A program made the position numbers and the translations under genes. Positions 7,774 through 16,274 of a DNA stretch of 64,000 nucleotides are shown piece by piece. Positions within the stretch are counted from its first letter, which is position 1; the number at the start of each line of letters is the position of its first letter. This DNA is from Nocardioides lianchengensis (lineage in GTDB: Bacteria > Actinomycetota > Actinomycetes > Propionibacteriales > Nocardioidaceae): NCBI RefSeq assembly GCF_900101465.1, contig NZ_FMZM01000001.1, positions 657,746 to 721,745 on the forward strand, in the 5' to 3' direction. Below the pieces are notes generated by a model, which was not told the DNA's origin, searched no databases, and worked only from the letters and a program-made list of their open reading frames with translations.

Positions 7774-8075
7774 GTCATCCGGAGGAGTACGTCGAGGCGG
7801 TGCTGGCGATCGTGGAGCAGGTCCCGCGCGGGCGGGTCACGACGTACGGCGCCATCGCGGACGCGATCGGCCGCTTCGGTCCGCGCCGCGTCGGCAACGT
7901 GATGGCCACCCACGGCGGTGGGGTCCCGTGGTGGCGGGTGGTCCGCGCCGACGGCTCGCTGCCGCCCAGCCACTCCGACGAGGCCCGGCAGACCTACCTG
8001 GAGGAGGGCACCCCGCTGCGGCCCTCCGGCAGCGTCGACATCAAGGCCGCCTTCTGGCTGCCGCCGGAGGCCTGA
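7770..8075 (+). CDS. Alkyltransferase-like protein (ATL; MGMT fold without the acceptor Cys)
   Basis: This 101-residue protein resembles the DNA-binding C-terminal domain of O6-alkylguanine-DNA alkyltransferase (VPRGRVTTYGAIADAIG; RRVGNVMATHGG). The active-site PCHRV is replaced by PWWRVV, so the Cys acceptor is Trp, as in ATL proteins. ATLs bind O6-alkylguanine and pass it to nucleotide excision repair instead of removing the alkyl group. The position fits Rv3204 in the M. tuberculosis block. In that genome the next genes include the AdnAB helicase-nuclease; here those genes lie about 41 kb further on. Confidence 0.88.
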   Translation: MRHPEEYVEAVLAIVEQVPRGRVTTYGAIADAIGRFGPRRVGNVMATHGGGVPWWRVVRADGSLPPSHSDEARQTYLEEGTPLRPSGSVDIKAAFWLPPEA

Positions 8076-8081
8076 CCGTTC

Positions 8082-10442
8082 TCAGCGCAGGCGGCCGACG
8101 TACGTCCCGGCCCGGCGGAGCTCGACGACCCGCCGCTCCCAGGTCACGCCGACCACGGTGAGCAGCGCGCCGGCGGTGCCGATGAGGACCCACTGCGGGG
8201 TCTCGGCGAGGTACGGCGCCGCCTCCCGCAGGACGACCACGGAGCCGACGACCGCGCCGACCATCAGCGGCGCGCTCCAGCGCAGCCGGGCGCCGAGCAG
8301 CACCAGGGCCAGGCAGCCGGCCCCGAGCAGCACCGCCCGCGGGCCGATCGGGTCGGCCAGCACCCAGGCGAGCGTCGGGACGGTCGCCAGGCCCAGACCG
8401 GGCAGCAGCGCGGTGCTGGTGTCGGAGTCCGGGTGACGCAGCAGCCGGTGCAGGCCGACCGCGACCAGGGCGAGCGCGCTCGGGAGCGTGTAGGCCTCGG
8501 GGGCGACCACCCCGATCTCGGCGAGCCGAACCCAGGTGGCGGCGGCGAGCAGCAGACCGCCCGGCCAGGCCAGCAGCCGGCGGTCGCGGTGCAGCAGCGC
8601 ACTGGTGGTGACCAGGCCGCCCGCGAGGGTCAGGTGGACCGCGAGCTCGGTGCTGGTGTGGATCCCGCCCGCCGCCGCCGCGAGCGCGGCGAGCAGGGCG
8701 GCGACCTCCACCTCCGGCCGCGGACGCGGGACGGCGAGCGCGGCGACCACGACCAGCACCAGCAGGGAGCGGTACGTCGGGTCGAGTCCCGCGACCTCGC
8801 CGCCGGCCCAGATGACGGTGGCGACCGCGGGCGGGAGGCCGGCCCCGCCGAGGACCCGGCTCGTGGCGTCGGCCCGGAGCGCGAGCAGGCCCGCGGCCGC
8901 GGCCAGCGAGACCGCGGCCCCGGTGGTGAGGGCCGCGCTGGGCAGCGCGACGAGCACGGCGGCCACGAGCAGTCCGAGGCCGACGGCGGCGGGTCCGGGC
9001 CCGCGCACCAGCAGGGCGATCAGGCCGAGGACGGCGAGGACCAGGACGACCAGCGCCAGCGGGACGGCGGTCAGGGCGACGGTCGCGAGCGCGAGCAGCG
9101 CCAGCGGCGCGGCGGCCCAGCGCAGCAGTCGCGGCCGTTCGGCGGCCGGCAGGCCGGCGAGACCGGCCGCGAGCAGCGCGACGGCGGCGGCCAGCAGGAC
9201 GACGGGGTGCGGGTCGCCCACGGACGGCGCGAGCCGGACCTGGGCGTCCTGCGTGAACGGGGCGCCCAGCGTCGTCGCGCGGACCGCGGCCTCACCTGCC
9301 AGGGTCAGCACCGCGCTGGCCAGCGGCAGGGCCAGCAGCACGACAGACGGCAGCACCGGCTCGCGCCACCGGCGGGGGAGCACCACGGCCGCGGCGGACC
9401 AGCCGAGCGACGCCGCCGCGGCGGCGAGCAGCTGCACCGTCGCGGACTCGTCGACGGCGGGCAGCAGGAGCACGCCGGTCAGCACCGTCGCGGCGAGCGC
9501 GAGGCAGCCGAGCAGGAGGGGGCGGAGGGTCGGCAGGAACGCCACCGGCAGGGCCAGCAGGGCGGCGGCGGCCAGCAGCGTCACCGCGCCGCCGCCGAGC
9601 CACAGGCTGCGCAGGGAGGGGTGGTCGGCGGCGACCAGCAACCCGGTGACGAGCAGCGCGGTCCAGCACAGCGCGCCGCCGGCCAGCGCGACCCACGGCA
9701 GGGCGCGAGCCACGAGCAGCCGGCCGAGCCAGGCCAGGGCGGCGTACGAGAGCACGCCGGCCAGCAGGATCAGCCGGACCTGGTCGCCGTCGGCCGCCTG
9801 GGCCGCCACGACGGTGCCGAGCCCGGCCCCGACGGCCAGCTGCGGGGCGACGAGGCGCAGCGGGTGGGCCAGCAGGAGCAGACCGGCCACGGCCAGCGCG
9901 ACGCCGTACGCCTCGGGCGGGACGCCGCCCGCGTGGGTGCCGAGCCAGCCGGCCCGGCCCGCGCCCGCGACGTCGAGCAGGACCAGGCCGAGCGCGACCA
10001 CGCTCAGCGCCTCGGCGGCGACCCGCAGGCCGCGCCCGCCGAGCAGCAGCCCGGCCGCGCCGCTGCCCGCGGTCAGGCCGACCAGGACCGCCGTACGACC
10101 GCCGACGCCGAGCCAGGACCAGGCCACCGCCAAGAAGACCATCGCCGCGACCAGCAGGCACAGCGCGCCCAGGCCGAGCAGCACCGCCGGCACCGAGCTG
10201 ACGCGCGGGCCGCGGGAGACCGGGGCCGCCACCGCCGGAGCGGGGTACGGCGCCGCCGCCACCGGCGCGGGCCGACGGAGCTGGGCGAGCAGCTGGTCGG
10301 CGTACCGCAGCGCGCTCTGCAGCTGGACCGCGGTCTGGCCGGTCAGGCGGAGGTCGCAGGCGGGGCAGGCATCCGCGTGGGCCGGAGGAGCCGGGAGCTC
10401 CGCCCCGCAGTCGGGGCACCGCGTGGGGTCGTAGAAGCGCAT
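8082..10442 (-). CDS. Large polytopic membrane protein with N-terminal zinc ribbon
   Basis: The 786-residue protein starts with a four-Cys zinc ribbon (CPDCG at about residues 9-13, CPAC at about 31-34). A helix and a Pro/Ala linker follow, and then more than 20 hydrophobic segments to the C-terminus, made almost only of Leu, Ala, Val and Gly. It resembles the actinobacterial membrane proteins annotated as SCO7613 C-terminal domain-containing. No catalytic motif is visible, and the function is unknown. The gene converges on the ATL gene with six bases between the stops. Its ATG start is clear, just before the zinc ribbon. Confidence 0.72.
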   Translation of the reverse strand: MRFYDPTRCPDCGAELPAPPAHADACPACDLRLTGQTAVQLQSALRYADQLLAQLRRPAPVAAAPYPAPAVAAPVSRGPRVSSVPAVLLGLGALCLLVAAMVFLAVAWSWLGVGGRTAVLVGLTAGSGAAGLLLGGRGLRVAAEALSVVALGLVLLDVAGAGRAGWLGTHAGGVPPEAYGVALAVAGLLLLAHPLRLVAPQLAVGAGLGTVVAAQAADGDQVRLILLAGVLSYAALAWLGRLLVARALPWVALAGGALCWTALLVTGLLVAADHPSLRSLWLGGGAVTLLAAAALLALPVAFLPTLRPLLLGCLALAATVLTGVLLLPAVDESATVQLLAAAAASLGWSAAAVVLPRRWREPVLPSVVLLALPLASAVLTLAGEAAVRATTLGAPFTQDAQVRLAPSVGDPHPVVLLAAAVALLAAGLAGLPAAERPRLLRWAAAPLALLALATVALTAVPLALVVLVLAVLGLIALLVRGPGPAAVGLGLLVAAVLVALPSAALTTGAAVSLAAAAGLLALRADATSRVLGGAGLPPAVATVIWAGGEVAGLDPTYRSLLVLVVVAALAVPRPRPEVEVAALLAALAAAAGGIHTSTELAVHLTLAGGLVTTSALLHRDRRLLAWPGGLLLAAATWVRLAEIGVVAPEAYTLPSALALVAVGLHRLLRHPDSDTSTALLPGLGLATVPTLAWVLADPIGPRAVLLGAGCLALVLLGARLRWSAPLMVGAVVGSVVVLREAAPYLAETPQWVLIGTAGALLTVVGVTWERRVVELRRAGTYVGRLR

Positions 10443-10591
10443 GCGTCCATCCAGCCGCAGCGCGCGGGCGCGGGGGAGCGGCGTCGTACTTCAGTCGCCC
10501 TGAGTACGCATGCTCATCCCGGGGACGCGGGCAGCCGGGTGTTGTTGCATCATCGAGCTCCGCCCAGTCCCACGCCCGTCGTCAGGATGTC

Positions 10592-12520
10592 GTGATGCTC
10601 CGCTCAGGTCGATCGAGCTCTGACCGTTCTTCGTCACGTGACTCCGACGCCATCGACAGCGCGCACCGCCCTGAGCCCCGCACCCGGGAGGGCGGCGACG
10701 ACCCGGCCGTCGAGCCTCGGTCGTCGTCCGTGCTGAGCAGGGCCCTGGCCGCCGGGGTGTGCGCGGTGATCCTGGCGGGCTGGTCCGGCGTCAGGATCGA
10801 CCGGGCCACGCAGGCGGTGGAGACACCGGAGGTCACCCCGGCGGCGGTGTCCCACCCGGCCGCCGAGAAACGCACGCAGAGTGTGCTCCGAGCGAGCGAC
10901 TGGCGCTACGTGCCGGGCGTCTCGGCCCGGAACGGCAAGCTCCACGTCGCTCGCACCGGCCTCGCGACCCTCCGCACGTCTCCTGAGGACCAGAAGACGC
11001 GCCAGCCGACCTATCAGCCGAACCCGCCCGTGGCGTTGGCCGGTCCGCACGTCGTCCTGGCCCGGAGGAACGATGTCGGCATCACTGCTCGACTCCAGCG
11101 CATCCGCGGCGCCGCGACCGTCTCGTTCCTGAGCGGGCCGAACCGGCGCTTCGACGAGCGCGTCGAGCACCAGGCCGGCATCGACGTGTCCCTCACGAGG
11201 TCGGTGGCCACGCTGAGGATCTGGAACGGCGAGGATCGCCGGCCCCGTCGCCTGAGGATGAGGCTCGAAGGCCCGAGGAGGAGCCATGCGCAGATCACGG
11301 TGCGGCAGCTCGACCACCGACTGACGGTCGCGGTCGACGGCCAGAGGTTCCCGGTGCGACGCGAGGTGTTCGAGGACCAGGTCTGGTTCGGCCTGAGCGC
11401 GACGAAGAGGTTCGTCGTCAGCGCGTTGGACGTCTATCCGCTCGGGGGCACCAGGCTGCGGATCACCGACCGGGCGAGAGACCCGTTCGCCCGGGTGACG
11501 CCGAGCCGCACCGGCCTGGCTTCGCTGGCCGCCGCCCGTGGCCGCGGCGACAAGCAGATCGGGACGGCGGTGGACCTGGCGCAGCTGCTCGCCAACCCCG
11601 CGTACACGAGGTACGTCCTGCGCAACTTCAACGAGATCCAGACCGAGACGCTGGCCAAGTTCCAGGCGCTCCAACCCCGTCGGGGCAGGTTCCAGTTCGG
11701 TGAGCTCGACGCGCTCGTCGCGTTCGCCGAGCGGCATGACCTCGAGGTGCAGGGGCACGCCCTGATCTTCGGTGAGGCCTACCCCCGGTGGCTCCACCGG
11801 ACCCTGAGAGGAGCCAGCAGGGACGAGGCCCTCGCGATCATGCGCGAGCACATCACCACGGTCGTGCGCCGCTACGACGGTCGACACGGTCATGGACTGA
11901 TCAAGCGCTGGGACGTGGTGAACGAGCCCTTCGATCCCGATCACTGGGGTCGCCTCAACCAGGACACCATCTGGTACCGGGCGATCGGTGAGAGCTACAT
12001 CGCGGAGGCGTTCAAGGCCGCCCGGGCCGCCCATCGCGACGGCGAGTTCGGCCTGAACGACTGGTCCATCGAGACGGATCGCGTCCGGCGCCAGGCGGTG
12101 ATCGATCTGCTGAGGCGACTGCCGCGGGGCACCGTCGACTACGTCGGCCTGCAGGCTCACTTCGACGAGGACACCGTGGACGACGACGAGGTGATGGAGG
12201 CGATCCTCGGCGGGAGCCTCCCGGGGATCTTCCAGGAGTTCGCCGACCTCGGTGTCCAGGTGCGCGTCTCGGAGGCCTCGGTGGCGCAGAACGGCGATGC
12301 CCGGACCCAGGCCGCGGTCTACGCCACGTTGATCGGTGCCTGCCTGCGCTCCACGAGCTGCCTCGGCTTCAACATGTGGGGCGCGACCAGCAACGAGTGG
12401 TACTTCACGACGACGCCGGAGGGCGGAATCGGCGACGACGCGCCGACCCGGCAGCGGGGCAACGGTCGTATCGTCGAGCGCCCCGCGATGTCGGCCATGC
12501 GCCGGGCCGTCACTCGGTAG
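10592..12520 (+). CDS. GH10-family endo-xylanase-like protein, membrane-anchored, divergent
   Basis: The 642-residue product has a charged 45-residue N-terminus, one hydrophobic segment (about 47-70; signal anchor), a region of about 220 residues likely to be beta-rich, and a C-terminal glycoside hydrolase 10 barrel. The acid/base Glu is in WDVVNEPF (residue 445) and the nucleophile Glu in VRVSEAS (about residue 561). The usual GHTLVWH segment is GHALIFG, losing a substrate-contacting Trp and His, so the substrate may not be plain xylan. Arg codons AGG and AGA are frequent (for example near 11250-11300), unlike neighbouring genes, which suggests transfer. The start may be GTG 10592 or ATG 10595. 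Confidence 0.8.
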   Translation: MMLRSGRSSSDRSSSRDSDAIDSAHRPEPRTREGGDDPAVEPRSSSVLSRALAAGVCAVILAGWSGVRIDRATQAVETPEVTPAAVSHPAAEKRTQSVLRASDWRYVPGVSARNGKLHVARTGLATLRTSPEDQKTRQPTYQPNPPVALAGPHVVLARRNDVGITARLQRIRGAATVSFLSGPNRRFDERVEHQAGIDVSLTRSVATLRIWNGEDRRPRRLRMRLEGPRRSHAQITVRQLDHRLTVAVDGQRFPVRREVFEDQVWFGLSATKRFVVSALDVYPLGGTRLRITDRARDPFARVTPSRTGLASLAAARGRGDKQIGTAVDLAQLLANPAYTRYVLRNFNEIQTETLAKFQALQPRRGRFQFGELDALVAFAERHDLEVQGHALIFGEAYPRWLHRTLRGASRDEALAIMREHITTVVRRYDGRHGHGLIKRWDVVNEPFDPDHWGRLNQDTIWYRAIGESYIAEAFKAARAAHRDGEFGLNDWSIETDRVRRQAVIDLLRRLPRGTVDYVGLQAHFDEDTVDDDEVMEAILGGSLPGIFQEFADLGVQVRVSEASVAQNGDARTQAAVYATLIGACLRSTSCLGFNMWGATSNEWYFTTTPEGGIGDDAPTRQRGNGRIVERPAMSAMRRAVTR

Positions 12521-12576
12521 GGGCCGCGGTCGGCGGCGACGTACTCGACGGGGGTGGGTGCGGGTACTCGGGGCGC

Positions 12577-12762
12577 ATGATCACCCTCTTCACGAACGTG
12601 TTCACCGCGATCGGGACCTGCGTGCTGGTCGGCCTCGTCGGCGGGATCGTCTACGGCTTCATGATCGACGACATCCCGACCAGCCTGGGCTTCGGCGTCG
12701 GGATCGGCGCCGCGGCCGGTGCGGTCTTCGGGATCGTCGCGGCGTTCAGGACGAAGACGTAG
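12577..12762 (+). CDS. Small two-helix membrane protein
   Basis: This 61-residue protein starts MITLFTNVFTAIGTCVLVGL and has two hydrophobic Gly-rich segments (about residues 8-30 and 38-57), ending FRTKT. No family is recognised. The ATG at 12577 starts the hydrophobic sequence. The 3' end overlaps the end of the convergent DUF1116 gene by 17 bases. Confidence 0.55.
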   Translation: MITLFTNVFTAIGTCVLVGLVGGIVYGFMIDDIPTSLGFGVGIGAAAGAVFGIVAAFRTKT

Positions 12763-14134
12763 CCCGAGCCAGCTCGGCCAACCGGGCCAGCGCCTGCGGG
12801 AAGATCTCGGCCGGCGGCGTGACGAGCCCGGCGCCGACCTGGCCGGTGCCGGCGACCCGCCCGGCCATGCCGGTGTTGATCTGCGGCAGGATCCCGGTGC
12901 GGCAGACCCGGGTCACGTCGATGCCGGTCGGGGTGCCCTGGAAGTCGAGGACCGGGACCGACCAGCGCGGGTTCTCGCCGAGGGTGATCTCGTGCATCCG
13001 ACGGGTGGTCGCCAGCGCGTCGGGCACGGTGCCGCCGACCAGCCGCACGATCGCGGGGGCGGTCGCCATGGCGAAGCCGCCGATGCCGGCGGTCTCGGTG
13101 ATGGCCGAGTCGCCGATGTCGGGGTTGGCGTCGTCGGGCCCGTAGTCGCCGAGGTAGAGGCCGTCGGCCACCTGGGCCGGGCCGGTGAACCACTCGTCGC
13201 CGGTGCCGGCGACCTGGATGCCGAAGTCGGTGCCGTTGCGGGCCATGGCGACGACCATCGTCGAGCCCTCGATCCCGCGGGCGGCGTCGAGGGCCAGCTT
13301 GCAGGCGGGCATGGCCAGGTTGAGGAAGAAGTGGTCGTTGGCGCCGACGAAGCGCATCCCCTCGGCCACGTCGGCGACCTCCAGCCCGCTGCGGACCATG
13401 GCCGGCGCGAGGTCGCGCAGCAGCATCAGGGTGCCGGCGCGGTTGCGGTTGTGGGCCTCGTCGCCCATCTGCAGCATCTGGGTGAGGATGCCGGTCACGT
13501 CGACCGGCTCGCTCGCCCGGACGGCGGCCTGCAGCAGCGGACCGAGCACGTCGCCCATCCAGCGCAGCCGGGTCAGGACCTCGGGGGAGTAGGCGCCGTA
13601 CCGGAGCACCTTGCCGAGGCCCTCGTTGAGCGAGCAGTGCGTACGACGGCCGGTGGCCGGGTCCTCCAGCACGAACATCCACATGCTCGGCGTCACCACG
13701 CCGGCCATCGGCCCGACGGTGGCCCGGTGGTGGCACGGCTCGAGGCTGACCGAGCTGCCCGCCTCGAAGAGCGCGACGGCGTCCTCGGGGTCCTCGACCA
13801 GCCCCTCGAGCGCGGCGCCGGCCATCAGCCCCCCGCGCAGCGGACCGGACGCGCGGGCCCAGTCGATCGGCGGACCGGCGTGCAGGAACTCGCCGCGCTG
13901 CAGGCCGAGCACCTCGCTCGCCGGGGCGACGTCGACCAGCCGGGCGGTCACGCCGAGCACCGCCTCGAGCGCCCGACGATTGGCGTCCTGGCGGCGGGGA
14001 TCGGCGGCGACGGTGGCCAGGTCGGCCTCGGTGCCGGGCATCGGCGGCCGCCAGTCGACCCGCTCGACGTCGACGGCCTGCCCCGCCACGGCGTCGGCGA
14101 ACAGGTCGGCCCCGACGTTGACGATCGTGGTCAC
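12746..14134 (-). CDS. DUF1116 protein (YlbE/AllG-like), predicted transcarbamoylase subunit
   Basis: The 462-residue protein matches the DUF1116 family (E. coli YlbE and YahG), with Gly-rich, acid-rich motifs such as EPCHHRATVGPMAG, GANDHFFLNLAMPACK, MARNGTDFGIQ and ENPRWSVPVLDFQGTP. In enterobacteria DUF1116, FdrA and DUF2877 proteins are encoded with carbamate kinase and have been linked to oxamate carbamoyltransfer in allantoin breakdown. The GTG start overlaps the fdrA stop (GTGA), so it is the third gene of a tightly coupled operon. The substrate here is uncertain; ureidomalonate is my hypothesis because of the barbiturase gene in this window. Confidence 0.85.
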   Translation of the reverse strand: MTTIVNVGADLFADAVAGQAVDVERVDWRPPMPGTEADLATVAADPRRQDANRRALEAVLGVTARLVDVAPASEVLGLQRGEFLHAGPPIDWARASGPLRGGLMAGAALEGLVEDPEDAVALFEAGSSVSLEPCHHRATVGPMAGVVTPSMWMFVLEDPATGRRTHCSLNEGLGKVLRYGAYSPEVLTRLRWMGDVLGPLLQAAVRASEPVDVTGILTQMLQMGDEAHNRNRAGTLMLLRDLAPAMVRSGLEVADVAEGMRFVGANDHFFLNLAMPACKLALDAARGIEGSTMVVAMARNGTDFGIQVAGTGDEWFTGPAQVADGLYLGDYGPDDANPDIGDSAITETAGIGGFAMATAPAIVRLVGGTVPDALATTRRMHEITLGENPRWSVPVLDFQGTPTGIDVTRVCRTGILPQINTGMAGRVAGTGQVGAGLVTPPAEIFPQALARLAELARATSSS

Positions 14135-15519
14135 AGGGGTCCTCCGACGAGCTCGAGCGCGCGCCGGGTGGCGCCGGCGTTGGACAGGTGGACCTCGGCC
14201 CCGGTGTCGGCGAGTGCCCGGACCTGGCGGTCCAGGCCCTGCGGGTCGCCCGTGGTGCCGACGACCGCGATCACGACCGGCTTCCCGAGGCCGGTGAGCG
14301 CCGGGGCGAGGAGTGTCGCGGGGTCGGGCTCGGCGCCGTGGCCGAGCACGACGTCGAGCAGGAGGACGCCCGTGGCCGGGTCGGCGGCCGCCCGCGCGAG
14401 GTGCTCCAGGCGCAGCGACGGGTCGATCATCGGGTGCGCGCGGCCGGCGGTGTACTCGTCGTCGCCGAAGTCGACGAACGTGTGGCCGGCGTCGGTGCCG
14501 GCGATCAGCCGGGCCTCGGAGGCGAGGGTGCCGCCGACGAACAGGCCCCGGATCACGCCGTCGGCCGGACCGGCCGCGCCGGTCACCGGCCAGGCGGGTA
14601 CGGCGTGGCCGAGCCGCCGCAGCACCGCCTCGGCGGCCGCGGTCAGGTCGGGGCGGCCGGGACCGAGCAGCGCGTACTCGACCGGGGTGGCGAGAGTGGC
14701 GGCGTACTCCTCGATGTCGGCGGCGACGTCGTCGGCCGGGGGCTTGGAGACGAGCACGATCAGCTCCACCGCCGGGTCCCGGTCGAGGCGGCGCATCGCC
14801 TCCCGGGTGGCCAGGCCACGGACCTCGGAGGAGAGGTCGCGGCCGCCGACCCCGAGCGCGGAGGAGACCCCGACCCCCGCGTGGTCGAGGAGGGCGAGCA
14901 GCTGCTGGCAGCCGGTGCCGGAGGCGGCGACCAGGCCCACCGGGCCGGGACGGACGACGTTGGCGAAGCCGAGGCCCACGCCGTCGACGACCGCGGTGCC
15001 GCAGTCGGGTCCCATGACCAGCAGCCCGCGCTCGGCGGCGGACCGCTTGAGGGCGAGCTCGTGGTCGAGCGGGACGTTGTCGCTGAAGACCATGACGTCG
15101 CTGCCCGCGTCGAGGGCGTCCATGGCCTCGACCAGCGCGTGCCGGCCGGCGACCGAGACCAGGACCAGGCCACCGGGCTGCTCGCGCAGCGCGGTCGCGG
15201 TGGTGCGGTGGGGGGCGAGGTCGACGTCGCCGCCGGTGGTACGACGGCGGGTCTCGGCCAGCGCCTCGGCGACCGCGGCCAGGGCCCGCTCGAGGACCGT
15301 CTCGTCCTCGACCCGGACCGCGACCACCAGGTCGTTCGTCGTCGCCTCGGACGGGACGTCGAAGCCCATCTCGGCAAGGACCTCGAGGTTGAGCGCGGTG
15401 GCCATCGCGACCTGGGCGGCGAGCACGCCGTCGACCTGCTGGACGCTGCGGCTGACCTGGAGCAGAGCGACCGAGTCGGCGTAGGCGCCGGGGCGCAGCT
15501 CGACGTACGTGCTGCTCAT
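14131..15519 (-). CDS. fdrA: FdrA-like protein (acyl-CoA synthetase fold), predicted transcarbamoylase subunit
   Basis: The 462-residue protein resembles FdrA (AllF), which has a succinyl-CoA-synthetase-like fold. Visible motifs are MGPDCGTAVVDGVGLGFANV, VAASGTGCQQLLALLD and SSALGVGGRDLSSEV in the nucleotide/CoA-like half and GLFVGGTLASEA in the second half. The family is thought to act with DUF1116 and DUF2877 partners in carbamoyl transfer to or from phosphate. The start is ATG 15519 (MSSTYVELRPGAYADSVALL); its ATGA overlaps the DUF2877 stop. The order DUF2877-fdrA-DUF1116 is on one strand, each joined by a four-base overlap. Confidence 0.87.
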   Translation of the reverse strand: MSSTYVELRPGAYADSVALLQVSRSVQQVDGVLAAQVAMATALNLEVLAEMGFDVPSEATTNDLVVAVRVEDETVLERALAAVAEALAETRRRTTGGDVDLAPHRTTATALREQPGGLVLVSVAGRHALVEAMDALDAGSDVMVFSDNVPLDHELALKRSAAERGLLVMGPDCGTAVVDGVGLGFANVVRPGPVGLVAASGTGCQQLLALLDHAGVGVSSALGVGGRDLSSEVRGLATREAMRRLDRDPAVELIVLVSKPPADDVAADIEEYAATLATPVEYALLGPGRPDLTAAAEAVLRRLGHAVPAWPVTGAAGPADGVIRGLFVGGTLASEARLIAGTDAGHTFVDFGDDEYTAGRAHPMIDPSLRLEHLARAAADPATGVLLLDVVLGHGAEPDPATLLAPALTGLGKPVVIAVVGTTGDPQGLDRQVRALADTGAEVHLSNAGATRRALELVGGPL

Positions 15520-16205
15520 GCGGCCGTCCCCGAGCGGCGGCCGAGGCCGGCGAGGGCGCGGCGGCCGCCGGTCAGCAGCCCCCGACCGGAGGTGTGGCCG
15601 ATCGCCGCCAGGGCGGCGGCCCGGCCGCGCTCGGCGGGGGTGCCGACGACCTGCAGCCAGTCGCCGAACTCGGGCAGCACCTCGCCGTGCAGGGCGCAGT
15701 CGAGGAGGGTCGCGGAGAGCAGGGTGGTGCGGTAGGCCATCGCCCGCACGGCCGCGTCGACCTCCGGGGTCGGGACCCCGGCCGCGCGGTGCACGGCCAG
15801 CCAGCCGCAGAGCTGGTCGTCGCCGTACGGCGTGAGGCCGTCGCCGGCCCCGACCAGCGTGCGGACCTCGGCGGTGCCGAGCGGGGCGGGCCGATCGGCG
15901 TCGAGCGCGATCCGCGGGACGGTGACGCGGGCGAAGCGCCCCACGGCCAGGGGCCGGTCGTCGAGGTGGAGCACCCCGTCGCGGACCTCCGCCGAGCGGG
16001 CGGGCAGCTCGGCGAGCGCCCCGGTCGGGGTGCGCATCGCGCAGGGCACCAGGGCGGCGCGGGCGTCGACGACGCCGGTGCACCAGCCGTGCAGGTCGAC
16101 GTAGACGGCGTGCGGGCCGCGGTGGAGCACCGGGACCGGGCCGTCGGGCGCGGCGCGGAGGCGCTCGTGGACACGTGGCGGGGCACTGACCGGAAGGGGC
16201 CTCAC
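15516..16205 (-). CDS. DUF2877 protein (YlbF/AllH-like)
   Basis: The 229-residue protein carries the DUF2877 hallmark VGAGDGLTPYGDDQLCGW near the middle and a C-terminal helix pattern HTSGRGLLTGGRRAL. It is the usual third member of the FdrA/DUF1116 set and the first gene of this operon. The GTG start at 16205 is supported by a TAGCGT box seven bases upstream on the minus strand, which predicts a leaderless mRNA. The gene is divergent from the PucR-type regulator, with 69 bases between starts. Confidence 0.82.
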   Translation of the reverse strand: MRPLPVSAPPRVHERLRAAPDGPVPVLHRGPHAVYVDLHGWCTGVVDARAALVPCAMRTPTGALAELPARSAEVRDGVLHLDDRPLAVGRFARVTVPRIALDADRPAPLGTAEVRTLVGAGDGLTPYGDDQLCGWLAVHRAAGVPTPEVDAAVRAMAYRTTLLSATLLDCALHGEVLPEFGDWLQVVGTPAERGRAAALAAIGHTSGRGLLTGGRRALAGLGRRSGTAA

Positions 16206-16212
16206 CCGGACG

Positions 16213-16218
16213 ACGCTA
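16213..16218 (-). promoter_or_regulatory. Leaderless -10 box TAGCGT for the DUF2877-fdrA-DUF1116 operon
   Basis: On the minus strand TAGCGT is followed by seven bases and the GTG at 16205. It lies only 11 bases from the TAGGGT box of the divergent regulator promoter, so one bound regulator could control both. Confidence 0.55.
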
Positions 16219-16229
16219 GCGGGTCGCTC

Positions 16230-16247
16230 TAGGGTGGCCCCATGTGA
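16230..16247 (+). promoter_or_regulatory. -10 box TAGGGT followed by an ATG-TGA start-stop at the predicted mRNA 5' end
   Basis: TAGGGT (16230-16235) is followed after six bases by ATGTGA (16242-16247). By the leaderless spacing seen elsewhere in the window, the transcript would begin with a start codon directly followed by a stop. The regulator reading frame starts 33 bases later. Confidence 0.4.
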
Positions 16248-16274
16248 GGATGTGCCAACGCGTCGAGCGGAAGG

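Noticed and set aside
12746..16205. Dedicated allantoin/oxamate pathway for the fdrA operon
   Set aside because: Not excluded, but no allantoinase, ureidoglycolate dehydrogenase or urate oxidase is in the window. The barbiturase-type gene makes another substrate at least as likely.
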